Shown one piece after another: positions 1 to 11,705 of a DNA stretch of 64,000 nucleotides. Below the pieces are notes generated by a model that was not told where the DNA came from, searched no databases, and worked only from the letters and a program-made list of their open reading frames with translations. The position numbers and the translations under genes were made by a program. Numbering within the stretch: position 1 is the first letter of the stretch; each line of letters starts with the position of its first letter. This DNA is from Glomus cerebriforme (taxonomy: Eukaryota > Glomeromycota > Glomeromycetes > Glomerales > Glomeraceae): positions 36,800-100,799 of the forward strand of contig QKYT01000294.1 in assembly GCA_003550305.1 (NCBI GenBank), written 5' to 3'.

Positions 1-29
1 AAACTCTAATTAAATCATATAAAAAGTAT

Positions 30-165
30 TGCCGAAATGCCAAAACAGTTTTGGCAAGTTTTGGCAGTTTTACGATTTTGATTGGTTTTACAGTTTTGGC
101 ATTTCTTGATAATTTCGTGAAACTAGTTTCAGCAGTTTCACGTATGCCATTCTGCCGAAACCTAC
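30..165. repeat. short palindromic 'gccaaaac' repeat
   Basis: A patch of about 135 bases is built from the words TTTTGGCA, GCCAAAAC and TGCCGAAA in both orientations. It begins near TGCCGAAATGCCAAAAC and ends near ATGCCATTCTGCCGAAAC, so the two ends are imperfect inverted copies. It abuts the integrase-like relic immediately downstream and probably interrupted or truncated it. It looks like a small non-autonomous repeat; the family is not assigned. Confidence 0.5.
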
Positions 166-1435
166 TAGTTTTGGCAAGCAACCTTACAGATAATGGCAAA
201 GAATTCTGTGCTGAAGTAATTAAGGAATTAATTGAACTGTGACCATCAGTAAAAATTATAAATGGATGTTCTAAACATCTACAATCTCAAGGCCTAGTTG
301 AGCTTACTAATGGAATCTTACAATAGAAATTGGGCAAGTGGAAAGAAAATACTGGTTGAAGTGACTGGTCTTTTGGTCTTAGATTTGTTATTTTAACTAT
401 GAATAGTTCATGATGTCATTCCCATAAAAAAACTCTATACGAACTTGTTTATAGAGACAAACTATGAGGTAATTGCACTTTAATTGAAGATTTATATGCA
501 AAAAATATTTATGATGAAGAAAACATTCCAGATACTATACAAGTATTTGATGATTATGTTGAAAATTTGGATGATAATATAACTGATAATTTACAAGGTA
601 AGGATTTTATTATTAAAAGAATTGTTCATTTCATAGTCATAATTGTTTGGCAATTTGGCATTTAAAAATTTACTTCAAACAAATAATTCACATCCAATAT
701 ATTTATAGTGGTTCAATCTTCAAATCAAGTAAAAGAAACTGATAAGTTTTTAACTCCAATTCAACCACTGGATACTTCTTTAAATATTAATGAAACATTA
801 AATGAAAGTAATAATGGGAAAAATATATTAATACCTATTCCTATTTCAGAAGAAACTCAAGAATTGGATAACACAATTGAAGGAAGGAATAATTATACTC
901 CTATTGATCCAGTTCTTATTGATATTACAAATCATAATATCACAAATACTGATACTCCTCATGAAATATTACGAAAAGCAGCATGTAAAAACCTTCAAAT
1001 CTATACAGATAAGATGGTCAACCAAATGAATAAGGAAAAAAAGCGAGTAAAAGAATATCAGATAGGAGATTTGGTAAGAGTTGCCATTCCTAAAATTGAT
1101 AGATTTAGCGTTAATCATCCCATTTTGCCATACAAAATTATGGAAAGGACTGAAAACAATAAATATAGATTAGGATCAAAGTTTGGAATAATTAAAATAT
1201 ATTATTCTTCTGGTAAGCTGGAACCTCTTGAAACAGCAGCTTTTCCTAAATTAAATGAAATTCCTTCTAACAATATATCAATCAGAAAAGCTGCACATTT
1301 TCAAAATGTTGGGTCAATATCAGTAGGTATATGTAATTGCAAGAGTAAATGCAACAGTAATAAATGTTGCTGTAAAAAGGGAGATAAAAATTGCAGCAGT
1401 AAATGTCATAGTGGACGTTCGTGCAAAAATAAATA
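166..1435 (+). pseudogene. decayed Ginger/KRBA2-like integrase (transposon-derived)
   Basis: The region encodes the C-terminal half of a retroviral-type integrase. A TDNGKEF motif (second catalytic Asp) is followed by a QSQGLVE motif with the catalytic Glu. After it come a YQIGDLVRVAIPK-type module resembling the GPY/F or chromo-like region and a Cys-rich tail (CNCKSKCNSNKCCCKKGD...CSSKCH), typical of Ginger-type elements and KRBA2-like proteins. The catalytic part is broken by several in-frame stops (after KELIEL and after LQ, and further on). An intron of 111 nt (598-708, gtaagg...tatag) joins CAAG to TGGTTC and keeps frame, so the open stretch from 709 to 1435 is a 3' exon rather than a gene with its own start. 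The N-terminal part is missing, with a palindromic repeat lying at the break. This is a relic, not an active element. Confidence 0.8.
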
Positions 1436-1436
1436 A

Positions 1437-1845
1437 TGCAGCATATAGGTGTAATAGTTATGCAGATACTATTTTTAAATCTAGTTACAAGCATACACAG
1501 TAGTATTATATAAGTCATTGATAAGAATTTTCAATAAAGAATATTATGTTGCATTGCTTTTCTTTCATTATTTAGGAAATTTTATAATTTTAAGTAAAAA
1601 ATATAATTATAATTTTAAATTAAATAATTAAAGTATGCAATTATTTTTATTTTTGGTATTAACATTATTTAATTTTATTTATTTAATTAAAGTACATTTA
1701 TAACAAATTAGATGCTATTCATAAGTTTTAAATATTAAAAAATTATCTAAATTCTATTTAACATCAATTCCGCCCTTCTATTTTATTAACTTTCATTAAA
1801 TTTTGTTTTTAAACATAATTAAAGACATTGACTATACACAGTACA
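1437..1845. other. AT-rich intergenic stretch, nothing coding seen
   Basis: The sequence is low-complexity AT-rich between the integrase relic and the candidate terminal exon of the next array. No ORF, RNA gene or clear repeat was recognised. Confidence 0.5.
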
Positions 1846-2540
1846 TTAATTGAAAGCTATATTTGTTTCTAAGTTTTTAAAATTTACCAATTCATGTCCA
1901 TTAGCTTCATCATCACATATAATAATCACTGGTGATTCATTCCTCAAGGAATTCAGAATGAAGTCTCCAAGCTAAAATCTATAAAAATAATATAAAAAAG
2001 AAAATCATTAGTGAACATTCTTAAAGTAAAGTTTACACATCTCTCAAAGAACTAATCTTTAAGAGTTTTAAGCTAAATTATATGAAAAGAAAAGAAAAGA
2101 ACGTTAGAACATTCTTAAAAACAAATCAACTACCTAAAATAATCTACCAAGGCATTTAAGACTGAAGCCTACAAAAAGATAAATAAAAAGAATGTTAATA
2201 AAGTTATATTAACACTTCTTATTATAATTCTCATTTACAATTTACCTTCTAAAGTCATTACAAAAGAAATCCAAAGGTCAAAGGTATCCAATATCAAACC
2301 CTACAAAAAAAAAAATAAAAAGAATGTTAATAAAGTTATACTAACACTTCTTATTATAATTTTCACTTACAATTTACCTTCTAAAGCCATTATAAAAGAA
2401 ATCTGAAGGTCAATATCAAAACTTACAAAAAAAAAATAAAAAGAATATTAGTAAAGTTCTACTAACACTCCTAAATATAACCTTGCCACTTACCATTTAA
2501 CTTTTAAAGGTTGTTACAAAAGAAATCAGTAAGGTTTTTA
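1846..2540 (-). repeat. decayed tandem array of exon-like units (array 1)
   Basis: Read on the minus strand, an imperfect repeat of about 110-130 bases recurs. Exon-like segments at 2378-2421, 2246-2300 and 2134-2168 are each preceded by a T-rich tract ending TTTGTAG or TTTGTAAG and followed by GTAAAT or GTAGTT. A fourth, degraded unit lies near 2494-2536. A TTAAC branch-site-like word lies about 25 bases before each acceptor. The segments are 44, 55 and 35 nt. Two of them encode related peptides ending ISF(I/V)M(A/T)LE. A possible last exon (1846-1971, 41 codons then TAA) follows an acceptor-like TTTTAG. Phases do not chain cleanly, so this is either a decayed gene made of small exons or a splice-signal-bearing repeat. 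The intron-like parts resemble array 2 near 62 kb. Confidence 0.5.
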
Positions 2541-2560
2541 CAAAAAAAATTAAAATAAAT

Positions 2561-3120
2561 GAAACACTAGTAATGTTCCTTAATTACTTTTTTTTAAATA
2601 AAAAAGAAATTTGTAATAATGTAAAGTATCATAACAGTAATTGTTTTATTTTTTTTTATCAAAAAAAAATTTTTTTTTCATGTCAAATGCCTCAGATTAT
2701 AGCTAATGTGCCTCAAATAATCATTGATTTACATCACGCACCTCACCTGATGATTGTAACCTAAGGTGCATCAACTGTCAGCTAAGGCAAGAAATGATCT
2801 GAAGCACAACATATATATACCGTATAGTATTAACATTAGTATTCTCTTTGTAAAATACCCCTCTTGAATAGTAATAAGTACTATTCAATCACAAAAGGCA
2901 AAATTCTTGATTTGTACCTGAGTACTAATCAATAAACCAATTAAATTGCATTATTTAATTATCAAGAAAATACTAATAAAATTTATTATAAAAGATTCAT
3001 TTTAAATATTGTAAATACATTATAATAAATGTTATTTGTACTATTGTTTTTATTAAATTTTACTACATTATTATTATATTAAGCATTATAATTTATATTA
3101 TTATAAACTATTATAGACCA
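2561..3120. other. repeat-like intergenic stretch with hairpins
   Basis: There are T/A homopolymer runs, a block with repeated CCTCA words (2690-2790), and imperfect hairpins near 2868-2892 (TTGAATAGTAATAAGTACTATTCAA) and 2905-2935. No coding sequence was recognised. The hairpins look like ends of small repeats but no boundary can be fixed. Confidence 0.4.
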
Positions 3121-3127
3121 TTACCTT

Positions 3128-4579
3128 TTTAATTATCCCATTCATTATTATAATCTCTTTCCTTCCTACTATAATGATTACCATTAATATCATTATTTTC
3201 ATCATTAATATCATTACTATTACTATTTAAAATCTCTACTTCATCACTTGATTTCACTTGCTCAAGATGCCTATAATTAAAAATCCAATCATCTTCTGTT
3301 CCATCATGCTTATTAGAAATGCCACAGCATTTGAAAGATCATTTAATTAGGCTAGTATCAACTGTGTTTTATGATCTGTTAACCCAATTCACAATAGTTT
3401 CATAAGATGGTCTTTTGATTCTATTAGCAGATGTTAACTCTTTTACAGATTCAGACATCCAATTATTATAATTTTTTTGCATCTATATAAATACAATAAA
3501 TATAATTTAAAATTAAATAAAATACAAGAAATTATTAATAAAATTTACCTTTGTTTTGAATGATTTGTTTATTAAAACATCTAAAGGTTATAAATGTGAT
3601 ATTAATCCTTCAGGAATAATAGCAATATTGGTATTTTTTTTATCAAAACGCCTTTTTACAGAATCAACAATATGTGCTGAAAAAGAATCTAGAACTAGCA
3701 ATGATTGTGAATTAGAAATTCTTGCTCGCTTAACCCAAACATTCTCAATCCAATATAACATCTCATTTTTATTTATCCATTCAGATGGATTAGCATGAAT
3801 AATAACTTCTGGTGGAAAATTTTCTTTTGAAATCTTTTTAAGTTTAAAGATTATAAGAGAAGGGAGTTTAGTTCCATCTGTTATACAAGTTAAGACTATG
3901 GTAAAATTTGCTTTTTCATGATCAGTCATACAAATACTGACAGTTCTTGTTCCCAGTTCATCAACAGTAGTATTACTTGGCAAATCAAATGATACTGGAG
4001 TTTTATCCATATTACCAATAAATGCTAAAGAATAATCATTTTGGATTCGTCTATATATAATAAATGCTAAAAATTCTTGTTGTTTTTCAATTAGATTATC
4101 TGGCAAATGTTGAGCAATAGTAGTATGACAACAATTGCTTAAATTATTGCAGCTCATCAAACTATCTAACCACTTATTACTTTAACCAAATAATTGTATA
4201 TTAGGGTATTTAATTTGCCATTCACTTTGTTTTGCAAGTTCTTTTGCTTTTATTTGAATCATTTATCTTGAAACTACCTGCTGATTACTTCTTCTCTCTC
4301 TTATTTACTTAACTAATGCATTTTCTAAGACAGGATATTTTGGAGATTTACCTTTGTTTAAATATTTTAAAAAAGGTTATGCTTGCATAAATTGTTTTTT
4401 TTTAGATATCCAGTCATGAACTTACTTAGTCTTAATATTAAATTTGGCTGCTGTTTTATTTTTACTGTGGTCTTTTCATAATACATAACAACTGCAAGTT
4501 TTTCTCTTACATTCCAAACTCTTTGCAACTTTGCTAATACTCTTGCATGATTAGTATTTTGGTTTGCATGTGGAGCCAT
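3128..4579 (-). pseudogene. decayed pogo/Tigger-type transposase
   Basis: The minus strand encodes a DDE_1 (pogo/Tigger/Jerky-like) transposase in pieces. An N-terminal helix-turn-helix region starts at MAPHANQN (4579). A CENP-B-like second DNA-binding part follows, with the phrase SPKYPVLENALV. The DDE domain contains IGNMDKTPVSFDL (first Asp; the Glu normal in this motif is Lys here) and LLVLDSFSAHI (second Asp). The expected 'SHLQPLDV' reads SHL-stop-PLDV (CAA to TAA). A 68-nt-class intron (about 3482-3548, gtaaat...atatag) precedes an exon ending VNWVNRS-stop, beyond which the usual 'SFKCCGISN...DGTEDD' tail is still readable. There are frameshifts near 4370-4440 and stops at several points. 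It is inactive. The intron inside the transposase is notable. Confidence 0.85.
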
Positions 4580-4763
4580 TTTATTTTATGTTTAGGAGAT
4601 AAAAAAATGATAAATTTATTCTGTGATTGTAAAGTAAAAATGCAAAAAATAAAAAAAATGAAATCAAGATTATAAAAAATAGAGTTAAAAATAATGTATT
4701 TAACAATAAAACTCTGGTCATGAAATTTGTGAAATTCATATAATTCATGTTATCTTGATACAT

Positions 4764-5535
4764 AATAGATTTTTATAGGTATGATATGGGTAAATTTAAG
4801 AAGCATTAAATTTCAAAAATCAATTATCAATTTATTTATATAAATTATATGACAATCTATTTTATGATAATTAATACTCCCTTTTAGTGTACCCTTCTCC
4901 TCAAATAATACCCCTGAGATACTATTTAAATTAAGCTCAGATTTACCTTGATTAATAGGTACTAATGTCAATGCTATATGGTATTTCAATTATTTTTGCA
5001 AGAATGTTGGCTAAACTTCACATATTCCTACATGCTTTATATCACTTTTTTCTCATTAGATTCAAAAAAAGATTAGCCTTATTGGTTTGATTATTTTTTC
5101 AAAAAATCTATTTTGAGGAAGGATAGAATCTTCATATCTTTTTATATGAAGATCTACCAGAAAGACACATATATAGTTGGTTTTACGCACAATGATCTTA
5201 AAATTGCAAAGTTCTCAGCCTTTCATAACATATGCTTTTATCAGAACTATTTACTTATGGAGTAGGTCCTATGTTGTGACTAGACACTCTTTCACATTTT
5301 CTCACATTTGTTTGGAAAAAAAATAATAAACAAAAATTCTTTTTCGAATATATATGCAAAAATTAATAATACACAAACCTGTTATGTGATTAGTCTATTT
5401 TGTCATACAGGAGTACATGCATTGTGGCTCAGCAAATTCTTTCAAGTAGGCAGAATGATCACTACTTCAGGCTGATGAGCAGTATTCCAGACTCAGAAAT
5501 TTCCATATTAAATATATTACTTTATTATAGCAATC
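4764..5535. other. intergenic, nothing recognised
   Basis: AT-rich sequence lies between the transposase relic and the next ORF fragment. No TIR could be matched to the pogo relic, and no coding sequence or RNA gene was recognised. Confidence 0.4.
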
Positions 5536-6028
5536 ATGACAAACAATAAATCTGAAACACTTGCTCAATTATATAGAGTGCTTTTATATAAGAAGGAGGA
5601 TATAATAGCTATTCAGAAAAAACTCAGTATTAGTGGCAATGTAAATCAATCAGCAGTGCATCTAGCTAGAGCCCATGCTCAAAGGAAAAACACTTGCTGA
5701 TTCATATGAATTGTTGATAGATTTGATAATAGAAATATTACCAACACGGGATGATCTTAGCATTGATGGTAATCACATTCTAGAAGAGGCACTTCGAAGC
5801 AATAAAGTTTCAAATGCTATAGATAAAGTTCAACAATATGTTAATGCTTTAATAAAAGCAGTTTTTTGGCTAACAAAAAATAACATCCCATTAAACAAAT
5901 TATCTAAAGTTATACAACTTTGCAGAGTACTAAGAATAATATACCTGTTTTATTTTGAAATATTTATAGAGGCAAAAAAATCAATTAATACTATGATAAT
6001 ATGTTTCAAGAAGTTAGCAGAACAATAA
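5536..6028 (+). pseudogene. frameshifted ORF of a repeat-type protein, family unassigned
   Basis: An ATG at 5536 opens MTNNKSETLAQLYRVLLYKK and runs to AQRKNTC-stop. A one-base shift in the A-run near 5685 restores a 110-residue continuation (KTLADSYELLIDLIIEILP and on to a stop at 6028). The continuation is helical, with LPTRDDLSIDGNHILEEALRSNKVSNAI, and ends in a divergent hydrophobic tail. I recall similar helical segments in multicopy proteins of mycorrhizal fungi, some carrying hAT-like C-terminal parts, but cannot confirm the family here. The frameshift and abrupt tail indicate a truncated copy. Confidence 0.5.
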
Positions 6029-6109
6029 AACTAATATATCTTATTATTATTATTATTTTTTAAAAAAGAAAAGTTAATTGAGTTTATTTATAATTATAGA
6101 AATTCGTTA

Positions 6110-6215
6110 AAAATACATAATTATAGTATGATAAATCATGAATATACCCTCTATAAAAGAAAAGCATAACTTATCATGTAAGAAGAAGATTTGTAAAGAT
6201 GGTCCTTATTGCCAA
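6110..6215. repeat. dispersed repeat copy shared with 38.93-39.04 kb
   Basis: The string from AAATCATGAATATACCCTCTATA to GATTTGTAAAGATG closely matches 38,950-39,030 in the same orientation. In both places it lies just beyond the 3' end of a minus-strand orphan ORF, suggesting the two ORFs and this segment are copies of one repeat family. Confidence 0.55.
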
Positions 6216-6235
6216 GAACTTTTAGCATTAGATTC

Positions 6236-6568
6236 TTATGCTAATTGATCCTGTACTTGTGATGAATTAAAGTAATTAACTAGTTTATTTAATAATTGTG
6301 ATCCTCTATTGTTTAAATCTAAATCTAAATCTAAATTTTCATAAAAAGTGCTATTATACATCCTTTCTATTAATTTTGATAATTTTGAAACCTTTTTTAC
6401 AACTATATTACTTAATCTATTTTCCTCCCTAATAACCTGACTAATACTGTCCATCCATTTAGTATGAGCACAAATATTATGTAAAGCAGGACTTTCTATG
6501 GACTGATCAAATTCATCCATAGGTATTTCCATGATAAAATGATGAATTTTTTTGTTATATGGTAACAT
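6236..6568 (-). CDS. orphan 110-residue ORF beside a dispersed repeat
   Basis: An ATG-initiated ORF of 110 codons with no domain I recognise. It starts MLPYNKKIHHFIMEIPMDEF, has Cys/His residues in the first half (HNICAHTKW), a Lys/Ser-rich helix and a short Asp-Leu repeat (DLDLDLN) near the C-terminus. The ORF ends next to the repeat shared with 39 kb, where another minus-strand ORF occupies the same relative position. It is more likely a repeat-derived fragment than a functional gene. No intron signals were found that would extend it. Confidence 0.3.
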   Translation of the reverse strand: MLPYNKKIHHFIMEIPMDEFDQSIESPALHNICAHTKWMDSISQVIREENRLSNIVVKKVSKLSKLIERMYNSTFYENLDLDLDLNNRGSQLLNKLVNYFNSSQVQDQLA

Positions 6569-7719
6569 GTGTGAGAGTTAGGTAGAAGAAGGGTTGTCGG
6601 ATAGCAAGGCTTTCCATTTTTAAATATTTGGTTTCTAGGCAGCCAAATGTAATGGTGGAAAGCTTGGATAGAGAAGGTCATTAATTTATCCAAAATCTGC
6701 AAAGAGATGTATTTGGAGTGAACTATACAATTGAGTTTGTTGAATGAGTATATTATAACATACCTTATTATTACTTTGTGGATTCATTTGATTGTAAATA
6801 TTGATGATGCAAATAATGATAAGTTTGAAGTTTTATTAGAAGTTTGCCCTTTCTTGATCTTTAATCTGTGAAAGAAATAAGATTGCTTAGTAAAACTAAG
6901 GGATTTAGCAAATAGATGAAATGACAAAATGTAGAAATTTGATGAAACTATATTAAAGTCTTATTAAAAGTTAGCAAAACTTGATGAAAAGTAAAACCTG
7001 TCAAATGGCAAAACTGACAAAACTTTGCAAAACTATAATAAAACTATAGTAAAAATTTGGTGAAACTAAGCATAGGATTTTAGAAGAATTAATTCTAGAA
7101 AGAAAAAAGGTATCTTTTACTTTAAGTTGCAAAGTAATATATAGTTATTATCTGTTTCTTTTTTTCCAAATCTAAGAGAAAAAAAGGATTTTGGATAAAA
7201 GATTCACTAACCAGAAAGCATCACCATTTGCAGTGGATATAAAGTTCTTTACAAATTACCAAAATTGGTATAATAATTAGGGATTATGCATCTTTGGCTA
7301 ATGCTAATGGTGCAATAAAAAGTTCCATCTTTTTCATGGCAATTGGATTGATCTGTTGACAATTCCCAATTTCCATTTTCGTTCCATTTTAACATCATGA
7401 TCTTCAGGGACTCTGGATCAATCTTCGCAAATCATTAATTAATTCATGATGTAAAAAAAATGACTGATATTTTAAGAATACATATTATACTAAGACCATG
7501 TTTGCTGTTTCCTCTCCCGTGATTATCATTTCTTCTGCAATTCATTATGATACACAATTTACTTATTTTATCAAAGGTGATTTACTTAATACCAGTTTTT
7601 GTTAATTCGTGCGATAATTTTCGTCCAATCAAATTTGAAATTAAATCTGGTCAAGGAGCATTTAGACCGTCATACTCAAAAATTTTCAGGATTGCCGTTT
7701 CTCTCCTTACAATTTACGT
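6569..7719. other. intergenic, reiterated 'gcaaaact' words; 5' region of myosin light chain
   Basis: From about 6,930 to 7,080 the words AAAACT, GCAAAACT and TAATAAAACTATA recur in a loose, non-periodic way, like a degraded simple repeat. The remainder to 7,719 is AT-rich and must contain the promoter and 5' leader of the myosin light chain gene. No additional gene was recognised. Confidence 0.4.
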
Positions 7720-8521
7720 ATGGTAAGTTTTTTAATCGAAAAATCGTTCGCGTTTTTTTTTTATTACTAAGATCTATATATCTACATATTTTGTGTTTAT
7801 TTATAGGAACGAAAAGAAGGTAATTTTTTTAAAGCGTTTTAAGGAATAAATTTGGGATAAATATATTGATATAATTTTATTATAGAATATTATAAAGCAT
7901 TCAAACTTTTTGATAAAGAAGGTAATAATACAATTCCTAATAGCGCATTAGGTGATTTATTACGTGCTTTAAATCAAAATCCATCAAATGCTGAAGTGGC
8001 TGAACTTGCTGAAGGAGCTGGACCAAAAAGTAAATTATTTATTTTTTTTTTTAAAAAAGACAAATTTTTTTAACCAACAAAAATCAATAATGTTTTATAG
8101 TTAGTTTTGATAAATTTCTTGAAATTCTTTTACGCCCTAATGGATTTGCACCTGCAGGAACTTATGAAGAAATTTTTGAAGGATTTCAAGTTTTTGATAA
8201 AGATCGAACCGGTTATATATCGGTTGGAGAAATAAAATATGGTTTGTAATAAATAAATAAATAAACATTTTTTTAAAAAAATTCTAATATAATTTATTAT
8301 TATTAGTATTAACAAGTTTAGGTGAAAAACTTACTGAAGCTGAAGTAGACGACTTAATTAAAATAGTTGAAATTGATAAGAATGGAAATATTAAATATGA
8401 AGGTAATTTAATTATTGTATATGAAAAATTTTTTTCTCTTTATACTCAAAATTTTTTTTTTATTAAATATTATAACAAATTTTATTTATTAGATTTTATA
8501 AAACGAATTCTTTCATCTTGA
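7720..8521 (+). CDS. myosin essential light chain (Mlc1/Cdc4-type EF-hand protein)
   Basis: Six coding exons: 7720-7722 (the ATG only), 7807-7819 (a 13-nt microexon), 7886-8029, 8101-8241, 8307-8402 and 8493-8521. They join in frame into 141 residues beginning MERKEEYYKAFKLFDKEG. The length equals that of fission yeast Cdc4. The calmodulin-like fold shows four EF-hand positions, mostly degenerate. FDKDRTGYISVGEI (about residues 85-98) is the best loop, and the fourth is IDKNGNIKYEDF. The motif IPNSALGDLLRALNQNPSNAEV is typical of essential light chains that bind myosin IQ motifs. The expected role is in class II/V myosins at the contractile ring or during polarised transport in hyphae. The exon-4 donor is GTTTGT. 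Confidence in family is high; the exact paralogue is inferred. Confidence 0.9.
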
Positions 8522-8691
8522 AATTGATATATAAGTTATTTTAATACATATTTATTTATGTTCTGTTAATTAAATAACTAGGAATTAATTTCTCTGTCCA
8601 CTGTATTATTACTTTTTGTATTGTATACAAATTAATCATTAAATTAACCAAATAATAATACGTAATATTCTATATAAATAAATATTAAAAT

Positions 8692-11513
8692 TTAAGATAT
8701 GGATCCATCAAATAATCTATTAACCATATTTTCCAAAGTTTGTGGATCATATTTGATATATTTAGTAGGATTTTTGGAAAATTCCGTTTGTTGATGTTTT
8801 TCTAAGAAACGATTATACACTGGCATTAAGACAACCTTGATATCTTTGATGATCTGCGAACGTAAGTCAAGGTCGGGTACTGCATATCCTTTATGAACTT
8901 TATATGTTTCCTCGAATTCCGTGTTGAAATTCTATTATAATTATAATTTCCTTAAAAATTTTGAATTGATTGTTTTTTTTTTAAAAAAAATAATTTTATT
9001 ACCTTAAATTTTTCTTTGACATTTGCTTTTTCATTTGATCCTAGAGCACTCTTTAATGAACCGCCTCGAACATATGTATCCATAAGATTTGCAAAACATG
9101 TTCTCCATCTAAATAAAAAAAAAAGTAGAATTAACTAAGTTCATTGAATGTATAAAATACGTAAAATTGTTAAATAGCATACGTGTCTTGATAGCCATCG
9201 TAAAATTTTTTGACCATTTTCTCATATTTATATTCAATTTCTGAATCTAAAACAGAATAGAATTGGGTCCTTATACTTTTCAAAACATGGTGATAGTTAT
9301 TTAATAAAAAAATACACGTCAACGCGGTCTTTTTATATGATTTTGCTTTGGAATCTAATGTGATGGTCAAACTTTCTAAAACATCAGCTAAATAATTTTG
9401 ATGTTAAAATGTTAAAAAAAAAATATTTTTTTTAGAAAAACTATATATAAAGCAATAATCTTACCAAAATAATGTTGGATAACAACATTTCCAGAAACAC
9501 CACGTCCTGTCTTATCTCGTGAAAAATTGGCATCCTTCTCTGAAGGATTCCAATTACCATCTCCTAAAGTCAATAGCATAGTCTCAACTGTTTCCTGGTA
9601 ATCAGTTAATCGCTTTAGATGTTGTAAGGTCTTTAAAAAAAAAAAATTTTATTTTCTTTGAGAAAATCTTTCCAAAAAATTCGTACTTAATATTATGAAG
9701 CTGTAACGTACTGTTATTGTCAATTCATGAATAGTACCATCATTTGGAAGATTTATCGCCTTTGCGCGATTATTCTAATAATGATAAATAAATAGATCAA
9801 TAATTTTTTAAAAAAAGGAAGAAAGAAATTTTTTCTTTAAAAAAAGAATATTTTCTACTTTGATTTCGTCTATAAATTCCGGAAATGAACGAAGTGCAAT
9901 TGCTCTCAATGCATGTAAAAGATCACCATAAGCTGAATCTTTCTTCCCAGCAAGCTTAATTTAAGAAATACAGATACATATTAATAACATTTATAAAACC
10001 TCAAAAGAAACGTAGAGAAATAAAATTTCTGCATACCCTAAAAACTTCTTCGAAAGCACCCACATTTTTATTCAATGATTCCATCATATCAAAAGCTAAA
10101 AATACATCCGTTTGCATATTTTTTTTTATACGATTATTTAATGTCCTGCCAGTTTCAACATAATTATCTAGTGGCATTTGTATAGTGTCTCTGTATCCGG
10201 TCATGACACTTTCTAATGGAAGTATTTTATCTGCTACTTCATATTCTGTCTATTCAATTTATTGAAAATTAAATAAAATTAAATTCTTTCTAAAAATTAT
10301 AAAATATTTCGCTACTTAAAAAATACCTTGAACATTTTTAAAATGGCATCTGTGTATGAATTAAACCCACAGGTCCCTTTTTCATATACTGGAGTACTTC
10401 TTTTTTCTGCAGTACTAATAGAACCTTGCGCTAATGATTTTAATGATTTTGTAAGATAAATTGAACGGACTTCAACATAAACATTTACAAAATCACTATT
10501 GTAACTAAGTTCTGGGCCAAAAGTTGCAAGATATGAAGATAATCTTGCAAGGTTTTGTAAAGGCCCTTGTGGTATTCCGGGAATGTCAAGATCTGAGAAA
10601 GTTAAAAATTCAATTACATAAATAATACATTTTAAAAGAATTGCATTTTAAATAAATTAAAATTACTTTTCGTTATAAAAGAAAGTGGCTCAATTGGGTT
10701 AGATCTACTTGTCAGCCATAGACGAAAAAGGTCTTCTAATTGTAACATGGCAGTTCTTAAAAGTTGTTTCTATAATTGAAATAATTTCAGAATACAAAAC
10801 AAACATCAATTTTACAATTTAATTTATAATTTCATACCAGCTGTCCAATGACCTTTTCACTACTCTTTAATCTCATCCCACCCAAAACTTCTATCGCTTT
10901 TTTACATTTTCCAATAGAATTTAAATATGACTCCAAATCATTTTCATTTGGTCTAATTAAATAAATCTTTTAGAAAAATAAGTTTAAGAAAAATATTACA
11001 AGGATTAAAGAATCAAAACCAACCCTCTTTTTATTGTCATTTCCTCTCTTTCCACCAAATCAAAGTATCCGATAATCTCTAAAACTCCATTACGAGTCCT
11101 GTCAATATCTAAGTAAAAAAACAAAATTGCTGATATAGGAAAATATATTCCTAAGCTTTATTAAACAGATTAAATGAAGGTTCAAAGGATACTATCCGCC
11201 AATTTGGTTAATGTCAATGTTGATTTATGAATTGGCAGAATTGAAGCTTCCAATCTTACCAATCGATCATCAAATACATTAAGCATGCTAGTCTAAAAAG
11301 GAGAAATAATCCAAATTATTTAAAATATGTTTGTACATAGAAAATTATTCAAAATAATTTAATGAGAAAAAAAAAACTTAAAATCTATATACGTGATTTG
11401 AAATAATGTGGAATATTATTCAGACAGACCATTTTCTCCGTCAAAGCTTCAGTATTTTTCAGATTTTCTTCAAGAAAATCAAGATCTGCACTTTCTTCAT
11501 CAAGTCTGTCCAT
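8692..11513 (-). CDS. EXO70: exocyst complex component EXO70
   Basis: The minus-strand gene has about a dozen introns. The start at 11513 gives MDRLDEESADLDFLEENLKN, a coiled coil. It is followed by the EXO70 signature LNVFDDRLVRLEASILPIHK and TLTLTKLADNIDRTR. Middle and C-terminal exons fit the Exo70 helical rod (for example KKTALTCIFLLNNYHHVLKS), and the last exon (8692-8931) ends KYDPQTLENMVNRLFDGS. Exo70 tethers secretory vesicles to the plasma membrane with the other exocyst subunits, through phosphoinositide and Rho-GTPase binding. The intron at 11109-11192 has the donor GTATCCTTT, matching the U12-type consensus. The first intron uses GTCTGT. The gene is transcribed divergently from the PIG-M gene with 192 bases between starts. 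Confidence 0.88.
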
Positions 11514-11705
11514 ATTGAATTAACAAAAAAGGATTGAGAGTGAAAAATAAAATATCTGTCATTAAATTATGCAATGCAGATCGCAGATGAAGTCACACAA
11601 GTTAATTAAAGCGTGAGAAACCAAAGAAATTTTTTATCCAAGGTTTTTTCCATTCTAATTCTTAGTTTTATTTCTCCTAAAAATTCTTTTTAAATAACGA
11701 TCAAA
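11514..11705. promoter_or_regulatory. divergent promoter region EXO70 / PIG-M
   Basis: The 192 bases between two divergent start codons must carry both promoters and leaders. T-rich tracts precede the PIG-M start. No clear TATA box is visible on either strand. Confidence 0.5.
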
